From assembly GCF_018333215.1 (NCBI RefSeq), contig NZ_BORO01000012.1:1-64000 (forward strand): a DNA stretch of 64,000 bases, in the 5' to 3' direction. The notes beneath the pieces were generated by a model, which was given only the letters and a program-made list of their open reading frames with translations, was not told the origin of the DNA and did no database searches. Source of the stretch: Oceanobacillus sp. J11TS1. Lineage in GTDB: Bacteria > Bacillota > Bacilli > Bacillales > Amphibacillaceae. Position 1 is the stretch's first letter, and each line of letters opens with the position of its first letter. Shown here one piece after another: positions 46,166-54,600 of the stretch. A program made the translations under genes and the position numbers.

Positions 46166-46301
46166 GATGCATTTCTTTATTTTAATAATAGCTGCCACCC
46201 ACTCTTCATTGTAATAAAGAAGAATCATGGCTACCACTTCATCCTTTTTGCTGCAAGAAACAAGTATAAATAAGGCAAAGACAACGAATAATTTTCTTCA
46301 T
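46165..46301 (-). pseudogene. Truncated copy of the immunity-like lipoprotein
   Basis: ATG 46301 gives MKKII, then, after a frameshift, VVFALFILVSCSKKDEVVA and ILLYYNEEWVAA. These match the two full paralogues (42962 and 46576) over the signal peptide and first helix. It joins directly to LXG sequence at about 46165, so a deletion fused two array genes. Confidence 0.7.
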
Positions 46302-46575
46302 AGACTTCTCCTTGTGTTAAAGTCAATTGTCTGCCTACCCTTCGCTTTAAATTACAGAAAGCTTACTATTCTGTCATTATTGAAAGAGTTAATGATATAT
46401 ATGCCAACATCATGCTTAGGCAATATGCTCCCTACTATATCATTAATAAATGAAACCCACTCTTAACCTCAAAAAATTTATGTACCTTGGTATTTCAATC
46501 TATTTTCTCCCAACAACTTTAACCTGGTTTTAAGACAACGTAGAAAGATAAGACAGATTTTACATTTTTACAAAT

Positions 46576-47130
46576 CTATCTTTTTAAAGTATCTGTATTA
46601 TCTTCTGCACGCTTAAGTTTATAAAAATCGCCTATTTTTTCCTCAACTTTATCTTGCTCCAGATTATATTTTTCCATCAAGTCGTTCCTATAATCGATAA
46701 TTTCATCGTATTTTTCATTTAATTCTTCTCTCAATTTTTCTATCTCATCCTCCGACTTATCTCCTTCATAATAATCAATAATAGCTTCTAACCCATCTCG
46801 CTCATGATGTTCAATGTTAATCTGCATTTCATTTAATTTATCAATCTGCTTATTTTTTGGTTCTAGAGACTCAAGTCGCTTTAGAGACTCCTCTACAACC
46901 GGTAAAGGTTCATTCTTAATTAGGGAAATAATCTCATCTTTTTTATTTTTTTCCAATTCATACATACTATTGAAGAAATGACGCATTTCTTCTTCCTCCA
47001 TTGCATTAATAGGAACCCACTCTTCATTATAATATTGGACAATCTCATCTGCCACTTCATCCTTATTGCTACAAGATACAAGTAAAGACAAAGCAAAAAC
47101 AACGAGCATTGAACTGATGACTCTCTTCAT
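46576..47130 (-). CDS. Lipoprotein with coiled-coil domain, paralogue of 42962
   Basis: The 184-residue product starts MKRVISSMLVVFALSLLVSC (Cys20), then NKDEVADEIVQYYNEEWVPI and charged helices, and ends KRAEDNTDTLKR. It is strongly similar to the 42962 protein at the N-terminus but diverges afterwards, and its downstream flank is also similar (46470-46570 versus 42846-42960). It is an array duplication, possibly with a different target toxin. Good AGGAGAG start. Confidence 0.7.
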   Translation of the reverse strand: MKRVISSMLVVFALSLLVSCSNKDEVADEIVQYYNEEWVPINAMEEEEMRHFFNSMYELEKNKKDEIISLIKNEPLPVVEESLKRLESLEPKNKQIDKLNEMQINIEHHERDGLEAIIDYYEGDKSEDEIEKLREELNEKYDEIIDYRNDLMEKYNLEQDKVEEKIGDFYKLKRAEDNTDTLKR

Positions 47131-47306
47131 ATAGGTCTCTCCTCATTAAAATATTGATTGTCTACCATGATAACTATTTTATACTCAATCATTAATCAGT
47201 TGGCTTGTTTCCTCCATCAAAAATATAATTCTGCTTATTGCGATCATTTTCATTTTTTTCAGATCTTCTTCAGTGTAGTTTCAAAGATTGAAGCTTCGTT
47301 GTTAAA

Positions 47307-47816
47307 TTATTGTTGCATAATCAGATCTAACGTCTCTAGTAATCGAGAGCGATCTTGTTTTCGTGTAGCTTTTGGGTTAATCGTGAATAGAGAAAAACCA
47401 GTTACTCGATTCATACATAATCTCGCTTTATTATGAAAGGACAATTGAGCAAAATAATCACCTTCGTCATATAAAACAATCTCGAAGATGCTTTGAAAGG
47501 AAACTTCAGATACCTTTATGTATTCAATATCCGTAAAATAAATGGTTACTTCACTTTTCGTAGATGAATCTAATTGGAGATATTCATCCGTTATCGTGAT
47601 ATAAGGATAACCCCGGATAATTTTCAATATATTAGCAATGGTAAAGAAACTAGACAAAACAATAATAAACAATGCCAAAGCGATAATTAGTATAGCTTCT
47701 TCTATATATGCAATATACATTATTAAGGTGCCAAAAACGACAAGTAATAATGAAAAAATGATTCCGAGAAAAAGCTTCCCTTTTGAATGATAAAACTCTA
47801 TTTTATTTTCTATCAA
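47307..47816 (-). CDS. Two-helix membrane protein, STM3941-like
   Basis: The 169-residue protein starts MIENKIEFYHSKGKLFLGII, has two membrane segments (residues 14-34 and 41-63), then a soluble PH-like domain (YPYITITDEYLQLD, FTDIEYIKVSEVS). This looks like the STM3941 family, which occurs near toxin-immunity loci. Start is probably TTG at 47816 with AAGGGG. Putative immunity by context only. Confidence 0.55.
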   Translation of the reverse strand: MIENKIEFYHSKGKLFLGIIFSLLLVVFGTLIMYIAYIEEAILIIALALFIIVLSSFFTIANILKIIRGYPYITITDEYLQLDSSTKSEVTIYFTDIEYIKVSEVSFQSIFEIVLYDEGDYFAQLSFHNKARLCMNRVTGFSLFTINPKATRKQDRSRLLETLDLIMQQ

Positions 47817-48151
47817 ATTAAAAACCCCTTACAATTAGAAATACTTTTTTGTCATTAATATACCTCTTATTCAATATAACGGCTCAATTCTGGAACAATT
47901 CATCACATGTAATTGTATGAAACATTTTTATAAATTATCAGACTTACTTCCATATTACTTTCCAAGTATTGTAACTAAATTTCAAGCAACAAACTAGTCC
48001 CTATTAGGTTTCCTTTTCAGTTAATTGTTTCAGAAAAATAAGTTCATCCAATGTGTGCTTCGTTGTCCTTTTAGACATAACAAATACTCCCTTCATAGTA
48101 GGAGAGAATTTTTATTATTTCTCTGTCTACTATGAAGGGAGTATATCATAT
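47817..48151. other. Gene-free gap with a strong hairpin and a short transposase-like frame
   Basis: Only a 24-codon minus-strand frame (48004-48078, MSKRTTKHTLDELIFLKQLT) and the hairpin at 48084-48144 are seen. This resembles the 5' end of an insertion sequence, whose remainder is lost. Confidence 0.4.
48084..48144 (-). repeat. 17-base perfect inverted repeat hiding a ribosome binding site
   Basis: atactcccttcatagta (48084-48100) pairs perfectly with tactatgaagggagtat (48128-48144); agagaa/ttctct extends the stem. On the minus strand the 3' arm contains GGGAG, followed by an ATG at 48078. The same logic is used by insertion sequences to prevent read-through expression of transposase. It also could be a bidirectional terminator or a MITE. 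Confidence 0.6.
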
Positions 48152-48718
48152 TCAACCTGAGTGTTTCTCCAGTTTTTCCTCCAATTGTTTATGGGCTTGA
48201 CTTCGCTTTATTGGTCTTATTAACCAGGTAACTAAAATACTAATCGCCCAGAACCCGATGTTAACAAGGAACATTAATACACTTTGTGGCATAAAATATA
48301 GAAAGACCGCGCTTAAGAAAACACAAAGGAATAAAAATAGTATGATAAAAACTAGCACATTGAATTGTTTTTTTCCTTCGAAGAGATATTCACGCAACTC
48401 CTGATTCGTTGGATGTACCACTTCTTTTCTGTGTTCTAATCCTTTTTCGATTCCCCTGTTTGTTAATTTTATACTTATATAACCTAGCATTATTCCCAAA
48501 ATACTAACAATAAGTAATATTTTCAATGGATTTATGGCCATACCAAATGACACATTTTTCATTAATGCATAGAAAACAATCGAAACAAAGCTTATTAAAA
48601 GTATCTTTGATTGGTTTTGTCGTTCTGCAACTGAAAAAAACTCATGTTTTTTAAAATCAAAGTATAAAAAGTAATTTGATTCTTTGTTTTGATAAATCGC
48701 TACATAGGATCTTGACAC
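48152..48718 (-). CDS. IPLYRE-family membrane protein, putative immunity to the intact toxin
   Basis: The 188-residue protein starts (GTG, 48718) MSRSYVAIYQNKESNYFLYF, contains EFFSVAERQNQSKI and four membrane segments. GTG fits AAGGGAT and the length of its paralogues. The longer TTG start at 48736 lacks this. It is encoded right after the intact toxin and DUF4176-like gene, so it is the best immunity candidate for that toxin. Confidence 0.65.
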   Translation of the reverse strand: MSRSYVAIYQNKESNYFLYFDFKKHEFFSVAERQNQSKILLISFVSIVFYALMKNVSFGMAINPLKILLIVSILGIMLGYISIKLTNRGIEKGLEHRKEVVHPTNQELREYLFEGKKQFNVLVFIILFLFLCVFLSAVFLYFMPQSVLMFLVNIGFWAISILVTWLIRPIKRSQAHKQLEEKLEKHSG

Positions 48719-48754
48719 TCTCGCACATCCCTTCAAGTAATATAGAATTATATA

Positions 48755-49063
48755 TCAATTTTCTGCTTCTTGCTGTACTAACTCTAATTGCGGATATTGA
48801 ATGTTCTTTATCTCCTCTCGATATTTCTTTTGAAAATCCTCTTCCGATTCATCGATATATCCTTCAAAAAATATTTCCTCAATATCAGGGTTATTAAAAA
48901 AGTAAGTTTTTTGGTCAATCTGACCATTTGGAAAAAGACAAGATCCATAATGGAAATATCCGATTGTTCCATTGTTATTAAACAATGGTAATCTAACCGT
49001 GATCATGACTTTCTGTTCTCCATTTTTCAATTTAACTACTGAACCTAATGGTAATAATTCCAT
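48755..49063 (-). CDS. DUF4176-like LXG-associated protein
   Basis: The 102-residue protein starts [20 protein letters not shown] and has IGYFHYGSCLFPNG and FFNNPDIEEIFFEGYIDESE. Proteins of this type are often encoded between LXG toxins and their immunities. It may help toxin folding or export. Two broken copies sit at 44345 and 44665. GGAG precedes the ATG. Confidence 0.7.
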   Translation of the reverse strand: MELLPLGSVVKLKNGEQKVMITVRLPLFNNNGTIGYFHYGSCLFPNGQIDQKTYFFNNPDIEEIFFEGYIDESEEDFQKKYREEIKNIQYPQLELVQQEAEN

Positions 49064-49188
49064 ACTAACAACTCCAATCCTTATAGTTAACCTAATAAAA
49101 TTTTAGTCAATCCACAAAAACACTTTTTTTAATAAGTTTTTATTTCAATAAATCATTTCACAAAATAAATTTTTCGTACACTCTTCTA

Positions 49189-50877
49189 TTAACTAAAAAC
49201 CGTTCCCAATCCATTTATAAACCCACTTACAGCATTTCCTACAGATTTAACTCTTTGTTCCGCTGCATCCATAATATTTTCTCCAACGTCTGAGATAGTG
49301 TCGTAAATTTGTTCGCGATTATCATAAATGGTGTCGAACAATGTATTACCTCCGGCTGTTAATAGAGCACCTCCAACAAAGCCAATTACTCCGCCGACAA
49401 CTGTACCTACACCAGGGACTAGAGAACCCATAGTTGCACCTACAGCCGCGCCACCAAATCCTATACCTACATGTACACCCGATTTAATTGCAGCATCACC
49501 GGTATCTTCTCCTCGTGCTTTCATTAAAGAAAAGTCAATTATACCCCCAATGATAGGGACCCCAAACTTCCCAACCTTTGAAACAGCGTTTGCTCCTTTT
49601 ATAATCTGCGAAGACTTGTCAGCAGCATTTTTTGAATACATCACAAAGCTATTTTCTGTATTTGGCCCCCACGTCGCTGCATGGTATCTAATTAACTCAG
49701 TTAGATTTTTTACTTGTTTTCCTCCAGCTTCCAGGCCGTTGGCTATCCCATCGCTTATAGTAGTATTTTTAAAATTATTTAATAGATCACCTATAATTTG
49801 ATTAAATAATTTGTTTTGTTCTTCTTCCGTCAAGGCTTCGGCTGTCTTTAGCTCATTATAGACTAATTTTTTAAGGAAATTAGGAATATTTCCTTTATCG
49901 TATTTTGTAAGCATCGAAGGCATACTTTCTACTACATCTTTCGCAACTACTTCATGCTCCTCTAAATAAGCTTCCAGCATGCCACGGTCTTCCAAATATT
50001 CTATGAAACTCTCTGTCGTATACTCTTTTATCTTTTCTTCGCTCATATTTCCACTAGTATTTTTAACCGCTTCGACTATAGCAATATATTGATCATACGA
50101 TATATCCCCATCTTCAAATTCCTGATAAGCTTTATTTATAACATCTTTTGACGAGGGTTTATCCTGGTCCCGAAGTACGCTATCTCTGGTATCCTTGGCC
50201 TTTTCCATCTGTTCCTCTTTTTTGGCTTGACTATATTCCTGCAACTTCACTAATTCACTGCTTTGAGACGCTCCTTTAAAATCCGCAAACCGTGCTTCTC
50301 CTTCACTTGATTTCGCATTATTCATTACTGTCTCAATCTGGTTCATGATTGCTTTTACGTCTGTTTCATCGCCTTTACTGGTGAAGGAATCTAAATCTTC
50401 TTCCAACTCCTTTATTTTCTTGATAGTCTGTTTTTTATAATCGGCTACATCCGAAAAAGATGGAGAAGTGGCGGAAGAAATATCAGATACCTCCTGAATT
50501 GTATCATAGATGTCTTCATCTAGTTTCTCTAGATCCTCGAATACCTCATTAATATCTTCTTTTATTTCCTCCAGATAAGTACTCCTAATAACGGCAGAAT
50601 CGCTGCTATCTACTTCGGACGCGAATGCCTCGATATGTTGCTGCAAATTTGCTTCCAGATCATCAAACAATCCTTTGAACGATTCTAATATCGTGACATG
50701 CAATTCGCTAAAATATTGCTTTGCTTCCTTTGCCGCTTTTCCAGAAAAGGAGCTCATGCCATTAATCGCTTCAATATTTTCTTTTACCTTGTCTAATTGA
50801 GATCGAAAACCGGTGGATGCTTCCTGCAGGTCACTTTGAAAATCGGTTACTTCCGATATATCCACTTTATTCGCCAT
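49189..50877 (-). CDS. Intact LXG toxin with glycine-zipper C-terminus
   Basis: The 562-residue protein has an N-terminal helical LXG domain (about 1-220, with FSGKAAKEAKQYFSELHV and DVADYKKQTIKKIKELEEDL), a middle helical region, and a C-terminal hydrophobic glycine-zipper segment (about 467-510: VGIGFGGAAVGATMGSLVPG, then GTVVGGVIGFVGGALL) followed by YDNREQIYDTISDVGE and the tail AVSGFINGLGTVFS. Such tails, as in TspA and TelE, insert into and depolarise membranes. It has no nuclease or ADP-ribosylation domain. It lies directly behind two LXG partner genes and essC. GGAGGG start. Confidence 0.85.
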   Translation of the reverse strand: MANKVDISEVTDFQSDLQEASTGFRSQLDKVKENIEAINGMSSFSGKAAKEAKQYFSELHVTILESFKGLFDDLEANLQQHIEAFASEVDSSDSAVIRSTYLEEIKEDINEVFEDLEKLDEDIYDTIQEVSDISSATSPSFSDVADYKKQTIKKIKELEEDLDSFTSKGDETDVKAIMNQIETVMNNAKSSEGEARFADFKGASQSSELVKLQEYSQAKKEEQMEKAKDTRDSVLRDQDKPSSKDVINKAYQEFEDGDISYDQYIAIVEAVKNTSGNMSEEKIKEYTTESFIEYLEDRGMLEAYLEEHEVVAKDVVESMPSMLTKYDKGNIPNFLKKLVYNELKTAEALTEEEQNKLFNQIIGDLLNNFKNTTISDGIANGLEAGGKQVKNLTELIRYHAATWGPNTENSFVMYSKNAADKSSQIIKGANAVSKVGKFGVPIIGGIIDFSLMKARGEDTGDAAIKSGVHVGIGFGGAAVGATMGSLVPGVGTVVGGVIGFVGGALLTAGGNTLFDTIYDNREQIYDTISDVGENIMDAAEQRVKSVGNAVSGFINGLGTVFS

Positions 50878-50890
50878 TTGTTACCCTCCT

Positions 50891-51187
50891 TTATGTCATC
50901 ATTTGTGGTCCGCTTACTCTAGCAAGTTGTTCATCATTTTCCACCATTTCTTTTCCGACATTATCTAATGCATTAATGTCGGTGTCCAACATCTGTTTAT
51001 ATCTTTCTAGCAATTTGATAGCTTCAATGGCTGTTTCCAAATCCTTAGTAAATGGTTCAATGTTTGTTTTTTCTAATTCCCGGCTTATTTTCATACTGCT
51101 GCTAATACTGGAAACAGCTGACCGCAAACTGTTAATATTCGAGGTAAATTCAGTTAGGTTGATACTTACTTCTTCAGCCATCCTCAT
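50891..51187 (-). CDS. Small helical LXG partner (YwqI/DUF5344-like)
   Basis: The approximately 98-residue all-helical protein begins MAEEVSINLTEFTSNINSL and has a coiled-coil that suits WXG100-like hairpins. Equivalent partners bind the LXG domain and carry it to the secretion machine. It shares TGATG with the stop of the previous gene. An ATG two codons inside (51181) is an equal candidate. Confidence 0.7.
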   Translation of the reverse strand: MRMAEEVSINLTEFTSNINSLRSAVSSISSSMKISRELEKTNIEPFTKDLETAIEAIKLLERYKQMLDTDINALDNVGKEMVENDEQLARVSGPQMMT

Positions 51188-51609
51188 CAATCCTCCTTCG
51201 CTAATTTGATATCAGATTCTATGTTGTCCATGAGGATTAGAAGATTCTTATACCCCTCTACCGCTAGAGCCTTTTCTTGTCTTGCCGTCTCAAGGTCTTC
51301 ATCAATTTGTTGTTTTGCATTACTAGTATCCGTGTCATAGATTCCTACATAGCCCCCATAGGAATTATACCTTGCTTCAAACTGTTTCTCTATCTCTCCC
51401 TCCCATTTTGCTTTTGTCACTTCAAAACCATCAATGGTTTCCTTGACGCTTCTTAAACTCTGAATCTTAGTATCCAGTGCGTTTGACGCATCTAGTAAAC
51501 GTTGAACCTTGTCTGCTGCATCTGCTATCATGTCCCTTGAATTTTCCATTCCTAGCTCGACTTGTTCCTTCTGCTTTTTCAAACTACTAAGTGATTTTTC
51601 TGCTCCCAT
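51187..51609 (-). CDS. Small helical LXG partner (YwqH/DUF5082-like)
   Basis: The 140-residue helical protein reads MGAEKSLSSLKKQKEQVELG and KAKWEGEIEKQFEARYNSY. WEG-like turn suggests a WXG100-type fold. With the 50891 protein it probably forms the targeting pair of the LXG toxin. It lies 12 bases after essC, tying the toxin module to the secretion operon. Confidence 0.7.
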   Translation of the reverse strand: MGAEKSLSSLKKQKEQVELGMENSRDMIADAADKVQRLLDASNALDTKIQSLRSVKETIDGFEVTKAKWEGEIEKQFEARYNSYGGYVGIYDTDTSNAKQQIDEDLETARQEKALAVEGYKNLLILMDNIESDIKLAKED

Positions 51610-51621
51610 CTACACTCCACC

Positions 51622-54600
51622 TCATTTCGGAATTTTTATTTTCATATGCTCATAATCCATTGCGTAATAACATTCATATTCGTTTGGATATTTTTCTTTT
51701 CGGATAAACGGCTGGTTTAAGATGTCCTGATCACCAATTTTCATTGCGAATAAACCTATGGTTGACTGTCTGCGGATATATTTGGCTGCCGAGTCAATAC
51801 TGCTGCCGATAAAGCCGTTATCACCGCACACAATAAAATGAATACCGACAGATGGTCCTTCTTCCCATAATAACAATGGCTCATCATCATCCAAATTGCT
51901 TCGGGTTGAAAAGTCTTTCAAATCCTTGATCATAATTAGCCATTTTGTTTGATCTGCTTCTCCTTGCATACGGTTGCGGATTTCTGTTGTAATCTTTTCT
52001 TTTACTGTACGCATATCCTCTGCATTTGAAAAATAGGCATCTAATTGATTCCCTGTGTCTGCAAGCGGCTGGTCATTCGTATCGATTAACATCGTATAGT
52101 AAGCATCATTTAACATTGTCATGTTCTTAGCTAATGCGTGTGTCAATTTATCAAGCCCGTCTTTCCGGTCACTGACGACAGTTAGAAAACTAAATTTTGC
52201 CGGATCAAACGCGAGCGGCGTCACTTCCTCAAATTCAAGCCCAAGCGGAAGCTGCTGATTCTCAACAAGTTCCCTGGTTTTCTTCGTCTTTTTAAACTGT
52301 TCAAAATCAATTGCTCCTTCAGGCATCATTGGAATAGACTCTGGACGTTCCCCTTTCCAATGTTCATCCATTTGTTTCGCAGTATCCTGAATAGCATCAA
52401 TAATATCAAGCGCTTCTGTTCCTTCTGCTGGGAGCATGACCTGGAACAGAGTTGGCTCTTCCAGTTTAATCAACCCTCGACCTGGAATCTCCTCTGTTTC
52501 CAAATCTGTTCTTCCAATAATCGATCGCATCTCTGATATTTCAATTAAGTATAGAGCGACTTGCAATTTTATGTTGGTAACAAGCGGCATTTTCATTGCT
52601 CCTTGTCTTCCAGCGCTGATAGCGAGATGCAACCCGATACTTGCCCCTTCACGCGCGATTTGTGTAATTAACTTATCGAATTCCTCTCCAAAGTCCGCTT
52701 CACGAACGGGGTCATAGTTATCAATAGCGATAAAAATGTTCGGCACCGTTTCTCCACTCGCCTTTTCATACATTTCCATATTGGCAACGCCATGTAAGCT
52801 TAACTTCTTTTTACGTTCCTTAATTGTATTAGATATAAGACGTACCCACTTACCTATTTTCTCCACTTCATCCATTAACATAGTATCTGCTACATGCGGA
52901 ATGTCTTTCAATGGCAACAGTCCATTTGTGCCAAAATCTAATAAATAAACATGCAAGTGTTCCGGATGATGCTGCTTCACCAAATCCATGATGACTGTCT
53001 GTAAGAACGTTGATTTCCCGTAACCGGGGCTGGAGAAGACCGCAATATGCCCATCTTTAGTTAAGTTAAGTGTAAGCGGCTCCTGTGCCTGTAATTCCGG
53101 TTGATCCAGCAAACCGATGGTGGTACATAATGGTTTCTTCGGCTCTGACCAGGCTTCTTCAAAATTTACCGGATGCAAATCTTCGGCAAAGATACGCTCA
53201 GGAAGTGGCGGTAACCATGGTCTCGGCAAAGGCTCAATCTGTTGCTCCTCCGCATAATCATGAATATAATCAATCACCGCATCAAGTTCTGTTGGTACTT
53301 TTTCAATTTCTTCTTTTTTGTCTAATCCGCTCAAGTCTTCTGTTAAAATATCATACTGACCCAAATCATTAATGGCGTAAATCGTGGTGTCTACCAGCTC
53401 ATGATCATTTTTATCGAGCACATAGTCTGCTCCGCTCCACGCACTTTGGAACAGTTCGTAGATTTCATTATTACCGACCTGTAAATAAGAGCGTCCAGGT
53501 AATGTGATTTCCGCTGCATCCGGTGTTTTTAAAATTTCGTTGGAGTCGCTTGCGTTTTGGACCTTCAGTGCCAGTTTAAATTTCGAGTTCGACCAAATTT
53601 GGTCATCTACCACACCGCTTGGTTTTTGTGTCGCCAGGATTAGGTGAATACCAAGTGAACGACCGATTCGGGCAGTAGAAACAAGCTCTTTCATAAAATC
53701 AGGTTGTTCTGCTTTCAACTCAGCGAATTCATCGGAAATCAGGAAGAGATGTGGCATTGCTTCACTTGCCTCACCTTTGTTATAGAGTTTTTGATATTGG
53801 TTAATGTGGTTCACGTCATGCTCTCCAAATAGGCGCTGGCGTTTTTTTAATTCTGCTTTGATCGAAGCAAGGGCTCTCATAGATTGTGTACGGTCTAAAT
53901 TCGTAATGGTTCCTAGTAAATGCGGCATATTTTTAAATAAATTTGCCATTCCGCCACCTTTATAGTCAATAAGTAAAAAGGCAACTTCATACGGGTGGAA
54001 ATTCACCGCGAGTGAGATAATGTATGACTGTATGATTTCCGATTTACCGGAGCCAGTCGTACCTGCGATTAAACCGTGAGGCCCATGTGCTTTTTCATGC
54101 AAATTCAAGTTTACAATGTCGTCTTTTCCTCGCAAGCCTAATGGAACAGCTAAGCTCTTATAGGTCTCATTCACCTGCCAACGCCTAGCGATAGCGAGTT
54201 CCTCCACTTTTTCTACCCCATACATTTCAAGAAATGTCACGCTTTCCGGGATGGAGTTTTTCAAGCTTTGTAAGTGATTTAATGGTGCTAGTGCACGGGA
54301 GACATCTTCTTTATTAAACCCGCTTGGAAAGTGGTCCAATGCAAAATGCTTATTTACCAGTTCCCCTTCTTCCAGTAAAATATTCCCGCTTTTTACATCC
54401 CGAAGATCAATGACGGTTGTCACATGTTCCGGCAATGATTGCATCACATCCTGGACGAATACTAGAGAAACACCAAGCTCGCTGGGATCCTCATTGAAAA
54501 ATTCCATTATCGTATGATCTAAAATAATTTTTTCGTCAGTAATCAAAACGACATAATGGGGTGTGAAATATGTTTTTTCATTTTTATTTGTTTTTTCATC

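Noticed and set aside
37400-48000. CRISPR array or phage origin for the repeats
   Set aside because: The repeats are gene paralogues and toxin ends of hundreds of bases, not short regularly spaced repeats. No phage structural or cas genes are visible.
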